Assembly: GCF_030062155.1 (NCBI RefSeq) | Contig: NZ_CP118267.1 | Location: forward strand, 124,001 to 188,000 | Length of the DNA stretch: 64,000 nucleotides | Reading direction: 5' to 3' | Source of the DNA: Pantoea sp. Lij88 | GTDB taxonomy: Bacteria; Pseudomonadota; Gammaproteobacteria; Enterobacterales; Enterobacteriaceae | In this document: positions 36,270-46,295 of the stretch, in pieces | How the letters are laid out: every line of letters begins with the position of its first letter | Position numbering within the stretch: position 1 is the stretch's first letter | Translations under genes and position numbers: made by a program | Notes under the pieces: model-generated | Databases searched by the model: none | Told to the model about the DNA's origin: nothing | What the model saw: only the letters and a program-made list of their open reading frames with translations

Positions 36270-36822
36270 TACTTACCCTCCTCCCATCTGCGTGTGTTCC
36301 AGTTGTAGGTGCCACCCTCAAGCTCGCCAATGACCACACCCATAGCAATGCGCTCATGGGGCATCAGTGCTGTCAGACCCGGAAAAATCACGCTGAACGG
36401 AACCCCGGCTTTCATCAGCCAGCACTGGTTAACAAACCCGGGGTTCTGCGCTAGTTTTTTGCGGCAGTCTCCGTGGCCTCATCGTCCCTGTCGTTCGACA
36501 TGACACGCAGGGAGGCACTGACCACTTTAAGTCCACTTTTGCCCAGGATGGCGAGCATGCTTTCAATCTGCTTCGGGTTCTGCGGCACCGGGTATTCCTC
36601 GCCGTCGATATCAGCCACAGCAGCCGCCGGAAAGGCGTACATGTTCATGTACATCACGTTGATGGCCATCTCAGGGCCCACCGCAACCGTCAGGCGGGAT
36701 TCCTGCACCGGGTCCAGCTCACGCAGGGTAATGACACGCCCGCTGGCATCCCGGACCTGATTTGACTTCACTGGCGATTCCGCCACGGCGAGCGGCGTCT
36801 CATGCACTCTGACCTGCACCAT
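36269..36822 (-). CDS. Tail assembly chaperone, -1 frameshift product (G-T type)
   Basis: Fusion of the 123-aa chaperone with a 61-codon extension in the -1 frame, total about 184 aa. The shift site is A_AAA_AAC (36460-36454) with the zero-frame stop TAG directly after it (36453-36451). The extension begins 'LAQNPGFVNQCW' and ends 'NTRRWEEGK' before TAG at 36271-36269, in frame and with protein-like composition. Lambda G/GT and P2 E/E+E' use the same device to make two chaperones in a fixed ratio for the tape measure. Confidence 0.82.
36451..36822 (-). CDS. Tail assembly chaperone, short form
   Basis: 123 aa, GAGGAATAAACA before the ATG. 'VITLRELDPVQESRLTVAVG', 'MAINVMYMNMYAFPAAAVA' and 'LAILGKSGLKVVSASLRVMS' fit phage tail chaperones (gpG / gp41-type). 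Ends in TAG immediately after a slippery heptamer; see the long form. Confidence 0.82.
   Translation of the reverse strand: MVQVRVHETPLAVAESPVKSNQVRDASGRVITLRELDPVQESRLTVAVGPEMAINVMYMNMYAFPAAAVADIDGEEYPVPQNPKQIESMLAILGKSGLKVVSASLRVMSNDRDDEATETAAKN
36454..36460 (-). promoter_or_regulatory. Slippery sequence for -1 ribosomal frameshifting
   Basis: A AAA AAC in zero frame GCA AAA AAC TAG: the canonical -1 heptamer followed at once by the stop codon. The downstream frame stays open for about 60 codons. Confidence 0.82.
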
Positions 36823-36832
36823 TGTTTATTCC

Positions 36833-37264
36833 TCAGTTCACTTTTTTACGGCGGTTGGCTGTCCATGACAGGGTCTGGTTCACTGTCTTCTCGCCCTGCT
36901 TGTTACCGGCATCGGTAAGGTGAAACGACACGCCCTCATAGCGGTACACACTGACGGTGCCGTTTGCCTCGGTGATGGTTTCGGTGATGGTGCCGCGGGG
37001 CTGATCGATGCCGTTGTAGTAGTTGTCTTCCCACTTTGCCCAGAAGTCATCGAGCGTGGCATCCATGCGTTCAGCAGCGATGGTGCCATTCCAGCCAACG
37101 GGTATCTGCAGTTCATCGGTAATGCCATTGAGCGGCGTAATTTTATGGGTCGAGACCTGCGGCTTTGAGTCAAAGCTCATGATTTTGGGAATGCGCAGTT
37201 TTCCCGTCGGCGTATTGATATCGACAGCAATATCACGCCCCACGGTATAGCCAAGGGTTGGCAT
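36833..37264 (-). CDS. Tail tube protein
   Basis: 143 aa; 'VSTHKITPLNGITDELQIPV', 'ERMDATLDDFWAKWEDNYYN' and 'VNQTLSWTANRRKKVN' match tail tube proteins of contractile-tail phages. CGGAG ribosome site. Forms the inner tube beneath the sheath, whose gene is immediately upstream. Confidence 0.87.
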   Translation of the reverse strand: MPTLGYTVGRDIAVDINTPTGKLRIPKIMSFDSKPQVSTHKITPLNGITDELQIPVGWNGTIAAERMDATLDDFWAKWEDNYYNGIDQPRGTITETITEANGTVSVYRYEGVSFHLTDAGNKQGEKTVNQTLSWTANRRKKVN

Positions 37265-37297
37265 GGTTTATCTCCGGAGTAATAAGTGAGGCACAGT

Positions 37298-38851
37298 TCA
37301 GCGCGACAAGCTGTCTGAGACGGAAATGGACACACTGCCGCCCCCTTCCAGGTTCACCAGGAAGTAGCGCACCACGTTGAGGTATTTCACCTGCACATCG
37401 GCTGTCATGTAGCCCAGTGCTACGCGCGCATCCGGGTTATTGGCCGCATCGAGGCGCACCGCAAAGGCTGGTCCGCCATTCGGGTCGCCAATCATCTTCA
37501 GCGTCTCCAGATTCGACAGGAAAGACTCCAGCGTGCTTTTGGTCTCCCGGCGCAGGTCCGTGGTCTGGTTATCACCCACGACACTGCCGAAGCTCGCCGC
37601 GATGGTCAGCGACAGGAAGTTGGTCATGCGGGTGTAGGTATCATCGTTCTGGGTCGGATTCGATGACGTATTGCGCCCGGATCGCATGCCGAAGTAACTG
37701 CCGCCCGGACAGGGATTGGTGATGACATCCAGGCGGGCTGAGTTAATGGCCCCGATTTCCGGCACGGAGTAAGGACGCCCCGCCAGCTGCCGCTCGGTGG
37801 CAATGATGCCGGGAATGCGTTTGTTGAGCGTGGAGATATGCGGTGCCCGGGCGGCAATGTTTGCCGCTTCAAACGTGGCGGGCGCAATCATGCGGCTTGT
37901 GCCGTTTGCGGTATCTTTCCAGTAAGGCCAGTCACCCACTATCAGCTTGAAATGCCAGTCGTCCACGCCTGAGCTGTTAAGCGCTTCAGACACCGCCTTA
38001 CAGCCAGCGGAGGCCGGGCCCTGGCCGATGACATAGGCACCTTCGGAGCGCGCAAACGCCGCCATGGCGGGCCAGCACATTTTATCGGTCACATCGGCAA
38101 GGTTGATGACCTGTGAATTTGTGCCACGCAGGGCATACATGCCTTTACGCGGAGCATCAGTGCCGTCTGTACCGAGTAGCGTGGCATCCGTGATACCGGT
38201 CGCGCCGTCGGTGCCCCCGCTAAGTGTGATCTCTTTAACCGCGGCCTGTGCGGGCGCTTCAGATTCGGTTACTTTCGCGCGTACCAGCTGGCTGGGACCG
38301 CGGATATTCATCTGACCGTGATTTACGGCCTCTGCCATCGCTTTCCATAGCGCATCCCCTTCACCCTGCAGGTTATCAAAGACTTCGGCACTCACGCCCG
38401 GCAGACTGATGGTCAGCTTTTTCGAGTTCACCGCGGTACCGCTGCCGATACCTGCAATTATCTGGTTTCCCCGCGTCCCGCTGTAGAGTGCGGTCAGCAG
38501 CAGGCCTGACTTGCTGCCATTTTCACAGAGCCGGCCACTGGCGGCTTTATCCTGACCGTTTGTCACACGCACACAGTTCAGGTTCGCCGCACCGAGCTGA
38601 AGTGAAATGGCAGCCGCTGTCGCCAGGTCATACTTACGGTTTTCAGGCGTGCCCAGAAAGAATGCAATGTCGTTATCTGACGTGATACGAAAGGCGCTGT
38701 TTACCGGCCCCCAGCCTGCCACACCCACCAGCCCCAGCCCGTCAGTGGGTACACCGTTAATGTAACGTGCCCGGGGCGGAACAACCTGAACATACAGGTC
38801 AGGTGCCGTGAGTGCAGACGTGTTGAGATCGCCGGTTGAATAAATCGGCAT
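37298..38851 (-). CDS. Contractile tail sheath protein
   Basis: 517 aa. 'GLVGVAGWGPVNSAFRITS', 'SQLVRAKVTESEAPAQAAVK' and the C-terminal 'MTADVQVKYLNVVRYFLVNL' + 'GGGSVSISVSD' are typical of sheath subunits. Shows that the phage is a myovirus. GGAG ribosome site. Confidence 0.9.
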   Translation of the reverse strand: MPIYSTGDLNTSALTAPDLYVQVVPPRARYINGVPTDGLGLVGVAGWGPVNSAFRITSDNDIAFFLGTPENRKYDLATAAAISLQLGAANLNCVRVTNGQDKAASGRLCENGSKSGLLLTALYSGTRGNQIIAGIGSGTAVNSKKLTISLPGVSAEVFDNLQGEGDALWKAMAEAVNHGQMNIRGPSQLVRAKVTESEAPAQAAVKEITLSGGTDGATGITDATLLGTDGTDAPRKGMYALRGTNSQVINLADVTDKMCWPAMAAFARSEGAYVIGQGPASAGCKAVSEALNSSGVDDWHFKLIVGDWPYWKDTANGTSRMIAPATFEAANIAARAPHISTLNKRIPGIIATERQLAGRPYSVPEIGAINSARLDVITNPCPGGSYFGMRSGRNTSSNPTQNDDTYTRMTNFLSLTIAASFGSVVGDNQTTDLRRETKSTLESFLSNLETLKMIGDPNGGPAFAVRLDAANNPDARVALGYMTADVQVKYLNVVRYFLVNLEGGGSVSISVSDSLSR

Positions 38852-38895
38852 GAGTGAGACTCCGGATGAGTGAGCTGATGCTGGAAAGAAGAGGG

Positions 38896-39699
38896 TTACC
38901 GCGTAGTCTGCTGGCCGTTAACGGTGACAACCGTGCTGGTCACCTCAGGTGCGGTAATGGTCTGGGTGGTGGCGTAATTCACGCTGAAAATCAGGTCGCG
39001 CCGGTAGACATGCCAGTTCTCTGACCTGTCCGAATCAAACTGCCGGGCATACAGGAGCTGCGCGGGCGCGCCGTCGTTGAGGTCAATGTGACACTGTTCA
39101 GAGAGCGCCGTATCAATGGCACTGCCGATGCGGTCTCTTAGGCCAGGCGTGGGTGCCCAGACAGTAACCTGGAAATCTTTTATCTGCCTGCGTAGCTCCC
39201 TGACGGCAGTACCCGCGGTCGAGACGGAAAGACTGATGTGTCTCACCAGCATAATGCAGAGACTGCTGCTTATAGTGAATGACCGGGGCAGTCTGACAGA
39301 GAGAATATAAAGTGCCTTTTCGGCTGTAGTGCCTGCCTGGAAGTGGAAGGTGTATGTTTTCCCGTTAAGGGTTATCTGCACGTTAGTCAGTGCCGACGCC
39401 ACACCGGCAACACTTATCGCGGTGCCGTTCACTGTGAACTGTAGCGAGGGTTTGCCCTTCGCCATCAAACGGAACGGCCTGCCAAGCGCCGTGCTGATTT
39501 TACGCTCTGTCAGCAGTGGCCATACGGAGACGTGCACACCACCGTTCTCGATATCCTGCTGCAGTATGCCCGGCACCGGCCAGCCCGGATAGATTTTCAC
39601 TGCGGCGTTAATGATGCCCGGAAGCCCGCTGCCACCGGGATACACTGCATCTGAAATACGGCCTGCCAGGTAACGGGCAACATCATCGGTACTTGCCAT
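38896..39699 (-). CDS. Tail terminator / neck-region protein
   Basis: 267 aa. It lies between the connector and the sheath, the usual place of the tail terminator. 'IINAAVKIYPGWPVPGILQQ' and 'ERKISTALGRPFRLMAKGKP' near the N-terminus, 'WAPTPGLRDRIGSAIDTALS' and 'YRRDLIFSVNYATTQTI' near the C-terminus. The role is assigned from gene order. Start overlaps the end of the preceding gene region by one base spacing. Confidence 0.7.
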   Translation of the reverse strand: MASTDDVARYLAGRISDAVYPGGSGLPGIINAAVKIYPGWPVPGILQQDIENGGVHVSVWPLLTERKISTALGRPFRLMAKGKPSLQFTVNGTAISVAGVASALTNVQITLNGKTYTFHFQAGTTAEKALYILSVRLPRSFTISSSLCIMLVRHISLSVSTAGTAVRELRRQIKDFQVTVWAPTPGLRDRIGSAIDTALSEQCHIDLNDGAPAQLLYARQFDSDRSENWHVYRRDLIFSVNYATTQTITAPEVTSTVVTVNGQQTTR

Positions 39700-39700
39700 G

Positions 39701-40342
39701 TTACGCCGTCACCTGAAGCGCCGTCAGACGCCAGCCCATGTCGGTCAGTTCCGTGCCGCTGATGACAAACCGATGCCCGGCGTCATCCGTCACAAAATCC
39801 CCGGCATGGAGAGACAGGCCTTCGAACGTAGGCATCAGAATGCTGTGCCACGCGCTGCGCATCTCACCCGGCAACTTAAGCGGGCTGTGCTCACCGCCAC
39901 GGCTCAGCAGAATGCTGGCTGGCCAGCCGGACATGATGAGCGTCTCACAGGCAGCTGTGGTGCCGCCATAATCCTGCAGTCCGCTATCGGAACCTGCCTG
40001 CGCGGTACGCCGGACGCTGACAAGCCGCTCAGCTCTGACGCACAGAATGGGCTGTAACAGTGGCATGGCTGCCACGTAAAAAGTCCCCTCGGTAGACACC
40101 AGGATATCGCCTACCTCAAACCCCGCCGCATCAAAGATGCCAATACGGGTGGCCTGTCCGAACCGGGCTGCGCGCATGTAGCCGTAATCGGTGGTGAATG
40201 AGGCCGAAAGCTGTCGCAGCGGCTGCGCGTCGAGAGGGCTGAAGGGTGATGTCGCCCGGTAATGACGGGCCGTACCGCCCAGGCGCTTCGCGGCCTTCCC
40301 GTTACCCTGGTTTACCTTCGCCGCCAGCTGATGTGCGTCCAT
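39701..40342 (-). CDS. Head-tail connector protein
   Basis: 213 aa. 'NQGNGKAAKRLGGTARHYRA', 'YGYMRAARFGQATRIGIFDA' and 'LRQLSASFTTDY' give no clear family, but position between a connector and tail terminator points to the neck. Directly follows the 130-aa gene. Confidence 0.65.
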   Translation of the reverse strand: MDAHQLAAKVNQGNGKAAKRLGGTARHYRATSPFSPLDAQPLRQLSASFTTDYGYMRAARFGQATRIGIFDAAGFEVGDILVSTEGTFYVAAMPLLQPILCVRAERLVSVRRTAQAGSDSGLQDYGGTTAACETLIMSGWPASILLSRGGEHSPLKLPGEMRSAWHSILMPTFEGLSLHAGDFVTDDAGHRFVISGTELTDMGWRLTALQVTA

Positions 40343-40343
40343 A

Positions 40344-40736
40344 TCAGCACCGTGTCACAGTGGATACGCCATTGCCCAGCGACGGGCCCGGCGGGATGCC
40401 GAGCAGTCCGCAGAGCTGACGCCGCCACTGATTGTAGAGACGCGTACGGTCTGAGACTTCTGACCGGTTCCGCTGCCAGACAGCCGCTTTATCCGTATCA
40501 AGGTTGTCTGCCGCATGGGTAATCCCCCATTCCAGACTGGCCAGTGTCGTCAGATAGTTCACCACGATGGCTTCCTCCTCAGCCCGCAGCGTAGTCAGCC
40601 TGTGAGCCAGCGTCTGGAACCGGCCTGATGTGACCTGTGCGTAAGCTGCATCACTGCGATCGTCAGGTGACGTGTCGCCGGTCGTGGGATAGCCCATATA
40701 GCGACGTGCGTCGGCCTGCTGCTGGGGTGTCAGCAT
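40344..40736 (-). CDS. Head completion/connector protein, 130 aa
   Basis: The ATG at 40736 has ATGAGG seven bases upstream; the 51 upstream codons fall inside the coat gene's 3' end in another frame and are not protein-like. 'MLTPQQQADARRYMGYPTTG' is a common start among phage gp6/gp16-like connectors; the rest is helical. Position after the coat gene agrees. Confidence 0.72.
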   Translation of the reverse strand: MLTPQQQADARRYMGYPTTGDTSPDDRSDAAYAQVTSGRFQTLAHRLTTLRAEEEAIVVNYLTTLASLEWGITHAADNLDTDKAAVWQRNRSEVSDRTRLYNQWRRQLCGLLGIPPGPSLGNGVSTVTRC

Positions 40737-40782
40737 GTATGACCTCATCTGAAAGGATTTTGTCTGAAGTGGCTGACCAGGA

Positions 40783-41949
40783 CTAACCCAGCAACAGGGC
40801 GCTGTGTTCCGGTTTGATGTTCTGGCATCCCCATGCCGCGGCGATTTCATAGCGCACACGGCGATACTGTTTGTACATGGAAACTTCAAAGGACATGTTG
40901 GTGCGCGGATCGGTGATCATCATGCGGTCATCCGCCATGTCGCCTTCTTCTGGCAGCGCGGGGGCGCGTGTAGCCAGGATGATGGCGGAGCGGCTGAAGG
41001 CGAAGTTGGCAATAAATTCACTGACAACCTCCAGTTTGGTTCCTGCTTTAACCTTTTCCATCAGCCCCGGCTCATAAATTTCAATGGTGTTATAACTATT
41101 AGCAGCAACAACATACTTGTCCTTTCCGATGATAACGACGCACCCTTGCTTAACAAAGTCAGGCACGCTGGATTTACTGTTGTCGCCATCTGAAGGCTGG
41201 ATTTTTACAGACAGACTTCCTTCCGGGCAATCCTCAGCAACAGTTAATGTTCTGTCCTTAAGTGGCTTTTCACCCGACTCACTTTTCACCTGAGCGACGC
41301 CGGCTGATTCACGCAATGTAAAACCATGTAACTCCAGAAGTGTGCCCTGAGAACGCAGTGCTGTGGTTCCGGCCTCATTGGCTTTGGTCAGCTGCGCCAT
41401 GGTTCGCAGTGCCGCGCCTGCAGTGGTATCGATGACACACTGCAAATCGCTGAGCGGTGCGCCATTGTCCGTCAGGATTTTGCGCACCTGTGCTGTGTCA
41501 GTCAGGGTATCTTTAAATGGTGTTTTACCCGCTTCACCGGATGCGCGTGAAGCGCGACGGAACAGCTCGCCCAAATCTTCTTCGATTTCATTAACCAGCG
41601 TGCGCATCGCCTGGGTAACCTGGTCGCGGCGGATACCGTGGTAACCCGGACCGGATTTAATGCCCTTCTGCTGTTCGCCTTCCCAGCGGAACGGCACCAT
41701 ACGCGATTTGGTAATGGCTAGCGGCACATTACCAATATCCTGGTCACCGTCATCCGGCGGCAGCTGACCGGGCTTAACATCTTCAGCGTCTGAAGCCGGC
41801 GTCACAGGGATACGAATCGGCTGATTCAGCGCTGCACGCTCTGCCGTGGCGTCCAGTGTAACAGAGGGAATGAAACCGCAGAGTTCGCGCGAGACGATAT
41901 CCAGCGACTGGTACAGGTCGGGAATGAGTTGAGTCAGGGTATTAGACAT
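40783..41949 (-). CDS. P22-like major capsid protein
   Basis: 388 aa. 'QLIPDLYQSLDIVSRELCGF', 'GNVPLAITKSRMVPFRWEGE', 'LATRAPALPEEGDMADDRMM' and 'YRRVRYEIAAAWGCQNIKPE' agree with the P22 coat protein family (P22_CoatProtein). The insertion around residues 215-290 ('VIIGKDKYVVAANSYNTIEI') fits the extra I-like domain of this group. Preceded by scaffold and DUF4055 portal genes. Confidence 0.83.
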   Translation of the reverse strand: MSNTLTQLIPDLYQSLDIVSRELCGFIPSVTLDATAERAALNQPIRIPVTPASDAEDVKPGQLPPDDGDQDIGNVPLAITKSRMVPFRWEGEQQKGIKSGPGYHGIRRDQVTQAMRTLVNEIEEDLGELFRRASRASGEAGKTPFKDTLTDTAQVRKILTDNGAPLSDLQCVIDTTAGAALRTMAQLTKANEAGTTALRSQGTLLELHGFTLRESAGVAQVKSESGEKPLKDRTLTVAEDCPEGSLSVKIQPSDGDNSKSSVPDFVKQGCVVIIGKDKYVVAANSYNTIEIYEPGLMEKVKAGTKLEVVSEFIANFAFSRSAIILATRAPALPEEGDMADDRMMITDPRTNMSFEVSMYKQYRRVRYEIAAAWGCQNIKPEHSALLLG

Positions 41950-41963
41950 GCAGGGTTATCCAG

Positions 41964-42716
41964 TTAATCGGTAATCTGTACACCCGCACAGGCGCGTTCG
42001 CTCTGCTCCTGAGGGCTGAGGGATTCGAACTGTGCACGGGTAAGTGTGTCTGAGCTGCTGTTGCCATTTCCGCCGGAGGAGCCGCCGCCTGATGCGCCGG
42101 TGCCTTTGAGGATCTGGTCTTTATACGGATAGTGTTCAACGAGAATGCTCAGCGCTTCATCAAACCCCGCTGCTTCACCGGGTCTGGCCGCACTGAAGAT
42201 TTTGTTTCCGTCGCGATCAAACGCCGTGACGGCGTCACCGACGACCTGAAAGTTGCTGCCGAAACGGGCTTCCACCAGATCAGCCGGAATACTCATCTTC
42301 TCAGCGATGAATTTTGAACGGGCGAAACTGCCGCCAATTTTCTCCGCCGTGAGCTTCTGGCTCAGGTCGTCGCGTTCTTTCACGATGGGGGCATACTTCT
42401 CTTCCAGCGCACGTACGGCTTCAGTGCGGACCTTTTCGACTTCACCGGCATCCACCAGCGTTTTGTCTTCCAGGTTCTTCACGGTATCCAGTGCTGCCAG
42501 CGCAGCGGCCGGATCATCAATTCCTTCAAAGGTCTTCAGCTGCGTTTCAGCACTTTCCGCACGCTCACGGTGCGACTTTGCCTCACCGTTAAGACGCGAG
42601 ATGGTCTGCAGGGTGCCGGGGGCATCAAACACCACCTCTTTGCCGTCATCCTGCACGTACACAGGTTTGCCATCGTTTACGACCACATGGCCGTTCTCAT
42701 CGAGTTTCAGTTTCAT
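41964..42716 (-). CDS. Scaffold/head assembly protein
   Basis: About 250 aa from ATG 42716 (an ATG nine bases upstream is equally open). Glu/Lys-rich coiled coil at ~55-130 ('RLNGEAKSHRERAESAETQL', 'EEKYAPIVKERDDLSQKLTA') and a Gly/Ser-rich segment before the C-terminus ('ASGGGSSGGNGNSSSD'). Composition and place before the coat gene indicate a scaffold. Confidence 0.75.
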   Translation of the reverse strand: MKLKLDENGHVVVNDGKPVYVQDDGKEVVFDAPGTLQTISRLNGEAKSHRERAESAETQLKTFEGIDDPAAALAALDTVKNLEDKTLVDAGEVEKVRTEAVRALEEKYAPIVKERDDLSQKLTAEKIGGSFARSKFIAEKMSIPADLVEARFGSNFQVVGDAVTAFDRDGNKIFSAARPGEAAGFDEALSILVEHYPYKDQILKGTGASGGGSSGGNGNSSSDTLTRAQFESLSPQEQSERACAGVQITD

Positions 42717-42821
42717 CAGGGTCATCCAACCAGGTAAGAGCCATCCGGCCCGTGGCACCGTGCTGCATCCGCAGCGAACGGCAATAAAAAGACCCCTGCC
42801 TCTGCACGGGCCCGGAGAGGG

Positions 42822-44225
42822 CTAAACCGGGGATGTGGTTACCGGCTTAGCTGGCAAAGACGGCGGCATGGCGCGGATACGCGCCTGCTCTTCCGCCCAG
42901 CGGAGTTCGCTGTTAATAAGGCCACGGCGCTGTATCTCGTTGAACAGCGTCTCGTCAGACAGTGCCCGCGTTTTATACATGTCCACCAGGAAGTCAGCGG
43001 ACGCTTCAGCAAGGGTAGTGGCACCAAAATCACTGAAGATAGTGACGTGCCCGCCTTCGGATTCACCAATCCATTCCGCCAGATACTGCAGCGCCAGCCG
43101 GGCCGCATCTGTGAGGTCACACACCATGCGCTGCAGCGCACTGGTGCCCGCTTCGTTATCGGTCAGCGTCTGCACCACGGTGCGGTGGCCGGGTTTTACC
43201 ACCAGAAGCTCCGCCCCTATCTGGCGCATTTTCTCTTCAAGGTCGATGATGTCTGTGCGTCCCGCCTCGATGGCTTTGCCGCTGTGCTCTACATAACGCA
43301 GGTCCGCTTCATCTTCTTCAGACAGGATTGCCGATGCCGCACCCACCGAAATGGGACCATCACCGAGCTTTTTGCCGAACAGCACCGGTACACGGGCGAC
43401 ATGCAGAATGGTCTGCTGGTCACTGCGGGACTGCCAGTGTTCAACGTTGAGCCAGGCCAGTTCAGCCAGCGGCGGCCGGCCATTCATAAACCCGCGTTTG
43501 TCACCGTAGACCGGAACAAAGGTGATTTTCTTCAGGCTGGTGGTGCCTTCATCGTGCAGCTGCCACTCCAGCACCCCGCTCGTTTCATTCAGCTTTTCGC
43601 GATAGATCCGCCAGCGGCCGGGATTCAGCACCCTGACCTGCTCAATATTTTTCACGACAAATTCATTCTGCGGGTCGCGCTCACTGACCGTCTCGACGAA
43701 GCGCAGCAGCGTGAATGTCTCCTGTCCGTTGACCCGTTCTGAGTCGTAATCCAGCAGGCTGGTGGCATTCACCCTGGCGAAATAAGGCCGCAGCCCGCGC
43801 TGGCGCTCTTCAGCCAGAGAGAGCTTTTTATCCGCAGGTGGATGTTCGACAAGGATGCCGCAGAGGCCAAAGGCCATTGCCTCTTCAAAGGTGTCAGCCA
43901 GAAAGGAGTGCAGGTTAGTACCCTGCAGGTCCACATCCCCGAACATCTCACGTATGCGCGCAGGCACCGCGTCTTCATTCCAGGTGACCGGGCGGGAAAA
44001 AGGTTTGCCACTCAGCACCTCGACCGTACGCGAAAAGGCCGGGAACAGCGTCGCCACCGCCAGCCGGTTCTTATAAAACACTTCTTCCTCACTGGGCCAT
44101 TTCGGCAGATACATTTTGCCTGCCTGACGCATTGCCGCTGTGCCGCCCAGCAGCACGCTTATCATCGGCCAGCATTCGGCCATCGACTCGATTTTGGGCG
44201 ATCGCTTCCGGACGTCGTTGCTCAT
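42822..44225 (-). CDS. DUF4055 portal-like protein
   Basis: 467 aa. 'MAECWPMISVLLGGTAAMRQ', 'RTVEVLSGKPFSRPVTW', 'GLCGILVEHPPAD' and 'LADAARLALQYLAEWIGE'-like text are DUF4055. Its place between TerL and scaffold indicates the portal. Forms the dodecameric DNA channel. Confidence 0.82.
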   Translation of the reverse strand: MSNDVRKRSPKIESMAECWPMISVLLGGTAAMRQAGKMYLPKWPSEEEVFYKNRLAVATLFPAFSRTVEVLSGKPFSRPVTWNEDAVPARIREMFGDVDLQGTNLHSFLADTFEEAMAFGLCGILVEHPPADKKLSLAEERQRGLRPYFARVNATSLLDYDSERVNGQETFTLLRFVETVSERDPQNEFVVKNIEQVRVLNPGRWRIYREKLNETSGVLEWQLHDEGTTSLKKITFVPVYGDKRGFMNGRPPLAELAWLNVEHWQSRSDQQTILHVARVPVLFGKKLGDGPISVGAASAILSEEDEADLRYVEHSGKAIEAGRTDIIDLEEKMRQIGAELLVVKPGHRTVVQTLTDNEAGTSALQRMVCDLTDAARLALQYLAEWIGESEGGHVTIFSDFGATTLAEASADFLVDMYKTRALSDETLFNEIQRRGLINSELRWAEEQARIRAMPPSLPAKPVTTSPV

Positions 44226-44237
44226 ATTGATGTTTTG

Positions 44238-45710
44238 TCAGGCAGAGAATGGACGGACTGTTGTGCCCTTCGGCTGGAACAGTTCTGTGATGGCCCAGAC
44301 CAGCGCATCCAGGCGGTCGGGTGATTTCTTCGCGGTAGCGGGCACGTATTCCAGCAGCTGGTTCTCGAGCTGGTAGAGGTTGCCTCGGTGCGCCACCCGC
44401 CCCTGCTCATACAGCGCTGAAATGGGCTCAGCCCGGGCAAACTTACCCTTACTGGCATGGACACGGACGATGCGCCCGCGGAAGCCTGCATTGCGCAACG
44501 TATCTTCAGCCATGTCGCCGCCCTGGTTGGTTTCAATGACGATGGCTTCAGCGTGATGCTCTTCATAAGCGCGGACTGCCCGCTTCGCCCAGCCGTTCGG
44601 CGAGTATTTCCCGGAGTAATCCGCGTCAGCCGAGAATAACCGGTCATTACCGCGCCCGTAACTGCTCGCCACGACAATACCGGTTTCATCACTGTCTTCG
44701 CTGTTGGTCGCCTGCGGGTCAATGGCAACGACCGTCCGGGACGGCAGCAGGATGATATCCAGCGCACGCGCACCGGACACCATCGATTCAGTCCAGAGCG
44801 CGCCGTCAGCATTGAACCGTCGGGGCCGCTGCATGTATTGCGCTTCCGCGGTTCGCCGGTGTGAAAACAATGAGGTGCGATGTGATTCATTGTGCTTGTA
44901 CGGCCATAGCCAGCCGTCAGGCAGACCATGTTCAATGGGTATCGCATGCGAGTTTTCCGGGTACAGTACTGAATACTGTTCGCTGTTATCAATCAGCACC
45001 GGCAGGTTCAGATGATGCCACTGTTCGCCACTGCCACCGCGCAGCAGGTATCCGCTCAGGTCATGGTAGTGAATGCGCTGCATGATGACCACGATGGGTG
45101 TGGTCTCAATAGCCAGACGGGAACGTATGGTTTCGTTGAAACGGGTGTTCACCCCGACACGTATGGTTTCGCTATAGGCGTCGTCTGGCTTTACCGGGTC
45201 ATCAAGAATCAGACAGCCCTGCCAGCCCGGCTCCATATGACCGGCACGAAAGCCGGTGACCTGTCCGGCAGCGGACGAGGCATACACCCCGCCGCCGTAT
45301 TCGGTCCACCACATGGCTTTACTGTCAGCATCATCGCGCAGTGCCATCGGCCACATGGCCTGAAAGGCGGCAGATTTCACGATGCTTCGCGTAATTGATG
45401 AGTTCAGTAATGCCAGGTTGTGGGAATAGGACAGATGCATGAAGCGGGCGCGGCGGTTCAGCGCCAGCCCCCGGCCCATCATGTTAATGGTGGCCAGTTC
45501 CGTCTTGGTGTAGCCCGGAGGCACATTGATGATGAGTCGCCGGATGTCGCCATCAATCACCCGGTCCAGCGTCCGCTGTATTACCTGATGATGAGGCGCG
45601 ACGATCATTCTGCTGCCGCTGCGCTGCTTGAAGAAGTAACGGGTGAAATAGAGCCCGTCCTCTTCACACTCTATGCGGCGTGCAGCGGTCTTAAAGTCAG
45701 CAGTCGTCAT
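44238..45710 (-). CDS. Terminase large subunit
   Basis: 490 aa from ATG 45710, overlapping the small-subunit gene by 14 bases. Walker A '[15 protein letters not shown]', Walker B '[15 protein letters not shown]', nuclease acids in '[18 protein letters not shown]', '[14 protein letters not shown]' and '[12 protein letters not shown]'. Packs DNA with ATP hydrolysis and cuts the concatemer. All expected catalytic motifs present. Confidence 0.92.
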   Translation of the reverse strand: MTTADFKTAARRIECEEDGLYFTRYFFKQRSGSRMIVAPHHQVIQRTLDRVIDGDIRRLIINVPPGYTKTELATINMMGRGLALNRRARFMHLSYSHNLALLNSSITRSIVKSAAFQAMWPMALRDDADSKAMWWTEYGGGVYASSAAGQVTGFRAGHMEPGWQGCLILDDPVKPDDAYSETIRVGVNTRFNETIRSRLAIETTPIVVIMQRIHYHDLSGYLLRGGSGEQWHHLNLPVLIDNSEQYSVLYPENSHAIPIEHGLPDGWLWPYKHNESHRTSLFSHRRTAEAQYMQRPRRFNADGALWTESMVSGARALDIILLPSRTVVAIDPQATNSEDSDETGIVVASSYGRGNDRLFSADADYSGKYSPNGWAKRAVRAYEEHHAEAIVIETNQGGDMAEDTLRNAGFRGRIVRVHASKGKFARAEPISALYEQGRVAHRGNLYQLENQLLEYVPATAKKSPDRLDALVWAITELFQPKGTTVRPFSA

Positions 45711-46269
45711 CCTCCAGCATTTCCCGGCGCGCCTGCCGGTATTCCTCGCGTGTGAGCAGCGCAACCTCAAGCGGGCCGCCGTCTTTGCCTGTCAGTGACG
45801 TCGCCGCCTGTTCGCGGAATGCCTGCACGGAAATGTGTTTGCCGAGCAACTCCAGATTCCTGACTTTGTCCGGCCACTTAATCTTTTTCAGGATACCGAC
45901 CATCTCGCGCTCTTCTCCCCGGCCTTCAAACATCTCAGCCAGATCGAATCCGCTCAGATACCGACGCCATGATGAAGGCCATTGCGACACAGGTTTGATG
46001 CTCATGTCATCAGTCATAATGTCGAGCACGTCCATCTGGTCAATTTCGATCAGGCGGTTAAGAACATATGCAGCATCAATGTTTATTTTTTCGTTACGCT
46101 TCAATTTGAGATCTGAAATACGGTTCTGAATATTAATCTTTGATAAGTTTTGAGCACCCTGCACATTCGCGGCTTTTGCGCTGTACCCCGCCCGTATGGC
46201 CGCTTGCGTTGCGTTCAAATCAATAAGGTACTCTCGACAGAACATTTCTTGTTTGTCGGTGAGTTTCAT
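45697..46269 (-). CDS. Terminase small subunit
   Basis: 190 aa from ATG 46269. '[20 protein letters not shown]', '[20 protein letters not shown]' and '[17 protein letters not shown]' are the Terminase_2 DNA-binding signature; recognises the pac/cos site. Divergent from a small YodC-like gene 27 bp away. Confidence 0.92.
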   Translation of the reverse strand: MKLTDKQEMFCREYLIDLNATQAAIRAGYSAKAANVQGAQNLSKINIQNRISDLKLKRNEKINIDAAYVLNRLIEIDQMDVLDIMTDDMSIKPVSQWPSSWRRYLSGFDLAEMFEGRGEEREMVGILKKIKWPDKVRNLELLGKHISVQAFREQAATSLTGKDGGPLEVALLTREEYRQARREMLEDDDC

Positions 46270-46295
46270 GTTTACCTTTGGATAAAGGAATTTAT

